From: Chondrinema litorale
GTDB taxonomy: Bacteria > Bacteroidota > Bacteroidia > Cytophagales > Flammeovirgaceae
DNA length: 64,000 nucleotides
Direction: 5' to 3'
Assembly: GCF_026250525.1 (NCBI RefSeq)
Contig: NZ_CP111043.1
Location: 2,283,421-2,347,420, forward strand
Positions 19,101 through 28,100 of this stretch are shown here, piece by piece (the first letter of the stretch is position 1; each line of letters opens with the position of its first letter). Under the pieces are notes generated by a model that was given only the letters and a program-made list of their open reading frames with translations, ran no database searches and had not been told where the DNA came from. Made by a program: the position numbers and the translations under genes.

Positions 19101-22100
19101 GTGTAGTTACCTCAACAGTAAGTGGTTGTGATTCTAGATAATTGGTGTTTTCGCCTGAACCATTATAGATATAAATATCATAATAATAAGTTGTTAAAGG
19201 TTCTAGGCCAGTTTCTGTGAAGTAAATAGTTGTGCCATTAAAACTCACAACTTGAGCCCCTATATTTTCACCTACTGTATATGCTGTTCCATCAACTGGC
19301 ACTTCTTGAGTACCTTGGCGTCTAACTACTATGTAGCTATCTTCAGTTTGTACACTAGGTAAAAATGAGAATGTAATAGTGTCTTCTACAACTTCAGTAA
19401 ACGTGAGACCCGTAGGTGGGCTAATTGGTTCTTCAGAAAGTGTTTCAAATAATATAATGTTTTCTAAAGAGGTAGTGTCATTTAAATAGGTAACTATTGA
19501 ATTTAACTCATTGTATTCAATTACAGCTATATGATATTTTGTAGCAGGTAATAAACCAGAAATATCAATCGTATTGGCAGTTCCATTGAGTAAGACATAG
19601 GTGCTTGTTCCAATTAAATCACCAGAGCCAAAAGTATTATTTGCTGAGTATGTAGTGAAGTTTTGAGGGAAAGTAAAATCATTGCCATCTTGATAAGCTA
19701 AAACTAATCTTCCGTTACCATTTCCATTTACCCAATTGAATGATGCAGTTGTTTCAGATTTACTGGTTATACTCAAGCTACTTGCTTGTAAAGTTGGCGC
19801 TTGAATTACAGTAAAATTAAAATCCGCTGAGACTGTACTGCTTGTTCCTGCATCATTTCCTGCTGTTGCCGTTAAAATATAACTGCCCTCAGTTAAAGTA
19901 TTGGTAGTATAATCAAATATCCAGCTTCCTTCACCATCTGAAGTAGTAGTTCCAATTGAACTTCCATCTAAAAAGACTTCAATTGACATATTTAATTCAG
20001 CAGTACCATTAAAAATAAGAGTGGCATCATCAGTAATATTATCACCATAAACTCCTGTGTCATCTGATATGGCAGATACAACTGGTGCTGAAGGAGTAGA
20101 TGTGTCAATGAGAATATTTGTATTTGCTGAACTACTACTTACATTTCCTGCAGAATCAATTGCAGTAGCTGTAAATAAAATACTTCCATCAGTTAAAGAA
20201 GTTGATGTATAATCTAGAGACCAATTGCCAGAAGCATTTGTAACCACAGTATCTATAATTGCTCCATCGAGTTGGATTTCGATAAAGCTGCCTATTTCTG
20301 CGGTTCCATTAAATGTTAATGTATTGTCTGAGGTGATAAAATCATTCGCTGTTCCTGTATCATCACTTATTGAAGTGAAAATTGGAGTTTCAGGTGCAGT
20401 TTGATCAATTTGTAAAGTAATTATTGTCGATTGAGCACTTTGGTTTTCAGAAGCATCAATGGCAATAGCATGTATTGAATAATTACCTTCTGTTAATGTA
20501 ATTAGAGTATAATCAAACGACCAGTCACCCAGTTCATCAGTACTAGTACTTCCTGCTAAAGCATTATTGATATAAATTTCTACTGTAGAATTAGCTTCTG
20601 AGGTACCATTAAATATTATAGTATTATCATTAGTAATAAAATCTGTATCAATAAAACTATCATTAGTAATGCTGCTTATAACAGGAGCAGAAGGAGGGAT
20701 GCCATCTACTGTAACTGGTGAAGAGAATTCTGAAGAGTTACCAGAAGCATCGGTCGCCTGAGCTGTAATTTGATGATCGTTTACAAAAGTTCCAGTAAAA
20801 GACCAGTTACCAGAAACATCTGCTATAGCCGTACCTAAATAAACTTTGCCTTGTTTTGGAGAGCAAGCATTTAAACTATCTGTGAATACATCAATAATAA
20901 ATGCAGGTGACGACGTACCACTTATAGTGTTGATATTTGCATATGATATGTTTGGAGCAGATATTTGATTATTACTATTGTTGGTTAAGCTTATACCAGC
21001 ATCATTACAGTATATTTTATTAAATCTCAGATTATTCTTTTCAGCAGAATTACTACCATCTACAATAATTGCACTACCGTTATATAGTACTCTATTACCG
21101 TTACTTGATGAACTTCCTCCAAATGTGTTATCAATACCTGTGATGTAAGCTGCTGAAAGTGTATTTCCAAGGTCGGCACTTAAAGTGTTATTTGTACCAA
21201 ATATATTTCCTGAAACTGTATTGTTGTTCCCTTCTAGTAAAATGCCATATTCAGTATTACCAGAAATTACATTTGATTCGGCTATTGTAGTTCCTCCAAT
21301 AATATTGCTGTTAGAATTGATATCTATGTGTATGCCTTTTTTACCGCCGAGTGGATTACTCAGCAACAAGTTAACACCAATTGTATTTCCGTGGAAAGTA
21401 TTGCTTCCAGAAGATTCGAGGAATATGTTAGCTTCTGTATTACCTGCAATTAAGTTACCGGTGTTAAATGCAGTACCTCCAATTAAAATTCCTGTAGCAT
21501 TACTGCTTAAATGAATACCATATAGAGCATTGGCATTTTGAGTGCTGCCATCGTCACTTGTTCCAATTCTGTTAGCTGATATTACACCATTATCTGCACC
21601 AATAATTTTAACACCTGTATTACAGTTTTGAATATTATTTCCTTTTCCTGCACCACCAATGATAAAACCATCTTGGCCATCTCCATCTATAAAGATTCCA
21701 ATGTCGAAGTCAAATATGGTGAATCCATAAATGGCTGAGTTTGGTGCTTGAACATGCAAACCATTTGTGGCTGTCATGCTCTGCCCATCGAGTCTGATTC
21801 TATCAGTAGCAGACCAACCAGGTTGGCTAGATGCATCTATGGTTGTGGTAGTAGTAATTGTAGGTAAATCTGAATCTAAGGTAATAGTCCATGGAGATGG
21901 ATCAGGAATATTAAATATGATTGTTTTACCTGAAGTAAGATTGGCATTATCAATTGCCCATCTCAAAGAACCTTTTCCTGAATCATCGGTATTGGTCACT
22001 GTATAAGGAGAAATGATTGTTTGATCTCCGCCATCTGTAATTGTACCAGCAATAATATCTCCTCCAGTTAAGAACAAATCTGATACAGTAGGAGCTTTTA

Positions 22101-25100
22101 AGCTGAAAACTCTTCCCTCAGTTGCATTGTCTTTAACATCAGTAGTGATAAATAAATAATTGGCAGAACCTGATGCTAGTATTGAATTGCTAGCAAGATT
22201 AATGAAACTAGCATAACTACCTGATGTGGGAGCTGGAATAGCTTGTAGAAAAGTATCTGTCAGAGTATCTAAAGAACTATTGTCAGAAATGTAAAGTCTC
22301 AAGCTATCGATGTCTGTAGTATTATCATAATCTCCACTAGTAAGTAATTGGAGCCCTGTTAAAATAGCATCAGCATTATTTGTGGTTAATCTTACCTGAT
22401 AAGTAATATGTTTTTGTTGTCCTTGTTTAACGGTTTCTGCTATATTATTACCAGCAATTGTAATAGCAGGTTTAGTCATAGCTGACGATGAAACCCAATC
22501 ACCATCGTCCATGCTGCTTTCTAAAATTCCATTGTGACTATTTACACTTAAATCTGGTAATTGTGTGCCAGTTGATTGGTCAAAGCGGTAGTATGCTATC
22601 AAGTTGCTTTCATTCCCACTTATGCTTTGGAATAGGTCTTGTCTGATTTCAGATTCAGTTCTTGCTTTATTCCATATTTTTAATTCATCGATACTGCCAT
22701 TAGTAAAGTAGCTATAAGATTTTCCTATGTAAGTGGAAGCGGCTGTGGTTAAATGAGTAGTTGCTGAACTAGTTTCACCGATATTTAACCCATTTAAATA
22801 AAGTGTTGCTGTATAACTTACTGCATCATAAGTAGCAGCTATGTGATACCACTTATTTACTTCTAGAGTCATATTTCCAGAAATCTTTGCACTTGTACCT
22901 CCCCAGTCAAAAGATGGAATGCCTTCTGTAATTTCTAATAAAAACTCATCATTACTATCGCTGCTACCTTTAGATAAGATTGGGTGTTTTCCAGTAATGT
23001 CATTCAGTTTTACCCAAGATTCAATAGTGAATGAAGAGCTAAGACTGATATCACTACCCAATGAAGCATAATCATCTGTTCCATCAAAATCCAAAGTATT
23101 TTCTGCAACTGGTGAACCATCGGTTCTTCCTAATGTATAATAGCCTTCTGGTAATATGTTGGTATTAAGGTAAAACTCGATCTGATCGTCAGCAGGTACT
23201 ACATAAGAACCTTTCACCTTAACTTCTGTGAAATTGGCAGTTAATGAGTTTCTATAGAGTAGTTTATAGTTGTAATTAGGATTAAACGTATCAGGTGAGC
23301 CAGCATCAGAAATATCGAAAACGACTTTTAAGTAACCATCAGAATTTCCTTTGTAATCAGATTTAGCAATGTACCAAGATCTTCCCCACCTTAAAGAAAC
23401 AATACCTTCTAAATAGGTACTTAATGATGTAGTTGGATTACCATCGTGTCCCCAAGTAATTTCATCATTTGCATCTTGTAAATAATCTCCTGCACTAGTA
23501 CCACTGCTTATAAACATTCCATCAGATGAACTCCAAGTTGGATAAGTATTCGTGATGTAAACTTGGGTATTTATATTAGGCAGTGTTTTTCTAGATGATG
23601 GATTGCTAGATGCACTAGTAGTAAGGTAGTTCTCAGTACCTGAAGTGCCATTGTATTCCATTACACTTACATAATATTCTGTCTCGGTGTTTAAGCCAGT
23701 TAAAGTAACACTATTTCCTGTGCCATTATAAACTACATAGTTTCCAGAACCTATTTGGTCTCCACTTCCGAATACTGAGTTAGCTGTATATGTATTTTGG
23801 TCTGTAGGAGAGCTATCTACAGCAGCAGCTTCTTTAACTAAAACTATTCTATAAGCTCCATTACCATTTTGCCATGAGATTTTATAACTGTTTGATGCAA
23901 GAGTAGAAAAGAATAAGTTACTGCTTTGAGTAGTAGGTTCTGTAGCAGGTAAAGTAATGTAATCATTTAATGGATTAAGCTGTAGATAGTTAGTGCTGAG
24001 TCCTGATCCATTATAACTATATACTGCATAGTAATAGGTGCTACCCGGAGTAAGTCCGGTATCTGTAAATGTTAAAGCACTTCCAGTATAAATCACTGTA
24101 TTTCCTGAAATGTCATCTCCAGAAGTATAACTAATACCATCAACTGGGTCTGATGTGGGTCCAGTTCCTCTTATAATGATATAACTTTCAGGAGCTGGTA
24201 AAGGAGCACTATAATTAATTATTGTTGAAGTAGGAGATATACTTGTTAATGAAATACCACTTGGCTGAGATGAATGTTCAGTTGCAAGAGTTACTGTATT
24301 GTTTGGGTTAGCAGTATTGGTACTTGTTAGATATTTCTCATCACCTGCAGAACCATTATATTCAAATACTTGGAAATAATAAGTAGTTGAAGGTGATAAA
24401 CCACTAATACTAGTATTATTACCAGAACCATTATAAACTACATAATTACCAGAACCCGCATTTATTTCGGCACCTGAACCAAATGTACTATTTGCTGTAT
24501 AAGAATATTCATCTGTTGGGCTAGCATCTACATTACTTCCAGATTTTGCTACCACAATTCTACTTGTTCCGTCTCCGTTTGCCCAACTTAAATCTAAAGA
24601 GCTACTACCTATATTAGAAAAGGAAATGGAACTTGCCTGTGCACTCGGAGTAATTACTATAGATTCACTGGCTGTTGGTACTGCATCAGTTTTATAGTTG
24701 ATATCAATACCGGCATTGGTATAAGGATAAATTTCGAAATAGTATGTTTCATTAGCAGTTAAGCCTGAGAAATTATAGCCATTTGTAAAACCTAAGTGAC
24801 TTACATTCACGGCAACTATATTATCAGACCAGTCTGTGTCATCAGAAACTGGAGTATAATCTGTAATAGTTGGAAATGTACCACTTGAGTTTCTTGCCAA
24901 AATCAAATACCCATCAGGATCTTGTGTACCAGATGCATCTAACCAAGTTAAACTTATATCAGAATCGCTTGATTGATCTGCAGAAAAAACACTTACATGT
25001 TCTGAGGGCTCTGGGTTACCTGACGACTGAATAATAAACTGAGTTCCGAAATTAATTGGATCAGTTCCTAATTTAGTGCCTCTATCAAAACTAATATCAG

Positions 25101-28100
25101 TAAAGGAAATAGGTTCAAAACCAATTGAATTATTTATTGTTGCAGCAGCGTTTAGATCAGCAGTTAGCCATAAATATCCACTTGTCCCAATTGAAATAGA
25201 TTGATTTAGGCCAGTATAAATAAGTGTTTCTCCAGTACCTATTGTTGAAGATAAAGAGCTGCCAATTTGAGAGGCTGAAGTAATATCATTTGTTGTGTTA
25301 TACCATAATTGAAAACCTGAACTCTCTATATCACTGTTTGAATATGTACCATTCGTTTTAAAAGATAATGATTGAAGAATTGTATTCGATTTGGCAACAT
25401 CAAACTGTAATTCATAAATAGGGTTTTGAGAAGTTCCTCTGGTTATGTTTGTCTCTGCTATGGATAAATTAGAGATTGTAATTTCAGGTTCTGCATCATT
25501 TAAAAATACAGATATTGTATTATCTGTTTCATTTAAAACTGCAATATCTAAGTCATAATCGCTATCTATCGGGAAGGCTGTTGCTACAATAGGGGTGTTA
25601 CCTGTTGATAAATTATATATTTCTGTGAAGGTTCCATCACCTGCACCTTTTAAAATACCTACTTTATTATCTGCTGATGAAGTGTAAATAATGTCTTGAT
25701 TTCCATCCCCATCAATATCGTTACAATCGAAGTTGATAACAGCAGAGGCTTCTAGACTGATAGCTGTAGCAAATGCTTCGTTTCCTTTATTTATTTGAAC
25801 ATAAATGCTGTTATTATAATAATTACTATATATCAGATCCAGGTAATTATCATTATTTACATCTTCTAGCATTACTTGGCTAACAATGTTTGTAGATGCT
25901 TCATTACTCATCAACACAAGTGAAACAAATCCTTCATCAGTGTTTTTAAAAACTTCTACATCATCGCTACCTCCATAACTTACAAATAAATCGAACTTTC
26001 CATCATTATTAATATCTCCTGTTGCGATTCGATATGTATAGGTAGTTCCAGCAGTTACATCTTCAAAATGAGTAAATGAACCGTCGCCTGTTCCTTGATA
26101 AACACCAAACATATTGGTTGCAGAGTAAGCAACAGCCAAATCTATGTTTCCATCATTATTGAAATCGGCGCCAGTTAAATCCAGTGGAGTTACTTCGCCT
26201 GAAAGACTTAATATATCTTTTAATGAAAAATTTCCATTTCCATCATTGGTGTAGATATGAACTGTATTATCTGATTTGTCTGTTACGGCAATGTCGTTTG
26301 CCCCATTATTATCAAAATCAGCAATAAACATAGCTCTTGGGTCATTTCCTAATGAATAAGTATTAGAAACACTAAAGCTTCCATCTCCAAGATTTTCGTA
26401 AACACCGAGTTTTTTATCTGCATTATTTATAAAGGCGAGGTCTGGTAAATTATCTCCATTGAAATCGGCAACACTAAAATCAGCAGTAGTATTTACAGTA
26501 GAAAAAGAAGAGGTTTCTATAAATTCAGTAGGACCAGTTTCGGTTTTAACTTTGTAATTTGTACTTCCTACACCTGTAAAAATTTCATCGTTTTCACCTC
26601 TAATCCCATCACTTACTGTAAGTAATACTTTTTCACCGGCGATAAAATCGTCTCCTGAGGTATTTGGGTCAATTGTGACAACACCGCCTTCTGTGTTGTA
26701 ATTTCCAGAAATTTTAGTACCAGAAAGACTACCTCTTAAAGTAATTGAAGTTGCATTTGCAGATGAGGGATCTACATTTTTATCAAAAGTAGCTTGTACA
26801 GTTTGCTCTCTACCTATATTATAATTGTTTAAGCCAGGAGAGACAGTTGAAAGGTCAATTTTAGGATTTGTATAATAATAGATACCTATTTTGCTATCTC
26901 CATTATAAACAACAGCTATATCACTTTTTCCATCATGGTTAAAGTCTGAAATAGTTAAATCTTCTGGAGTATTACCAGTACTCTCTATTAATGTTTGAGT
27001 GAAATTTAAACTTCCATCACCAACATGAATACTAAATTGGTTATTGGTAATCTCCGATGTAATTATATCTATGTTGCCATCTCCATTAAAATCTCCGGGT
27101 TCTATAGCATATGGAAAGTCGCCTGTAACAAAACTGTTTTTCATATTAAATGTACCATCTCCATTACCTGAGGCGATTGTGAATTTATTGTCAGAAGAGT
27201 TTAATACAACAAGGTCTAAGTATGTGTCATTATTAAAGTCTGCTGTAACTATTTCGGTTGGGGCATTTCCTATTGAATAAGTACTATTTAAATAATAGCT
27301 TCCATCTTCACTATTTTGTAAATAGATTTTTAGGTTATCGTTAGATGCTTCGAGTGTTGTGGCTATATCTACTTTGTTATCTAGGTTAAAGTCTGCCAAA
27401 ACAATGTTTGAAACTCCCGAACCTACTCCGTAGAAGGATGGAGAGTCAAAGCCATCGTTAGTTCCATTTCTATATAATACTGCAATTTGAGCTGTACCTG
27501 TAACTACTATGTCACTAAATCCATCATCATTTAAATCTGTAGCTTTAATATCCAGTGGGTTAGATAAAGCTTCGAATTGGGTATAAGTCTCAAAATCTGA
27601 ATGATCAGTTTTTTGTATTAATACTACTATTTTACTCGATGAATAATTAATGCCACATATATCCGAAACTCCGTCATTATTAAAGTCGGTAATAGCAATT
27701 TTATCTAAAGAATACGGGATAGAATAGTATACAGGAGATTTAAATCCCGTATTATCATCTTTTCTATATGTAATACCTAATCTACTATTAGCAGAAAAAA
27801 TAATATCATTTAGGCTATTATCGCTGATATCATCATGAGTAACAGCAACTAAAGAATTATCAGTACTTATGGTTTCATCTTCAGTGTAGGTGTAAGAGCT
27901 ACTTAATTCGCCACCATTAAATACTGCATAAATAAAAGGACTGCCAGACTTTAAAGAACTTGCTGTTAAACCTGTAGTTTTATTAAACACTGTTACTTCT
28001 GAAACAGGAGGAATACCTTCGGGAATTGATATAACTAGTTTCGAATTATCTGCTGCATCAATTGTTGCTTCAATACCTCCAATCCATACTTGGTTATTTG

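Noticed and set aside
19800..20700. CRISPR-like or tandem DNA repeat in the giant gene
   Set aside because: The periodicity of about 300 bp comes from three diverged bacterial Ig-like protein repeats; the DNA is not repeated exactly and there are no spacers.
21185..22006. Plus-strand ORFs inside the giant gene (for example 21185-21514 and 21767-22006)
   Set aside because: They are antisense shadows of the intact 4554-residue frame; no ribosome signal, signal peptide or recognisable domain supports them.
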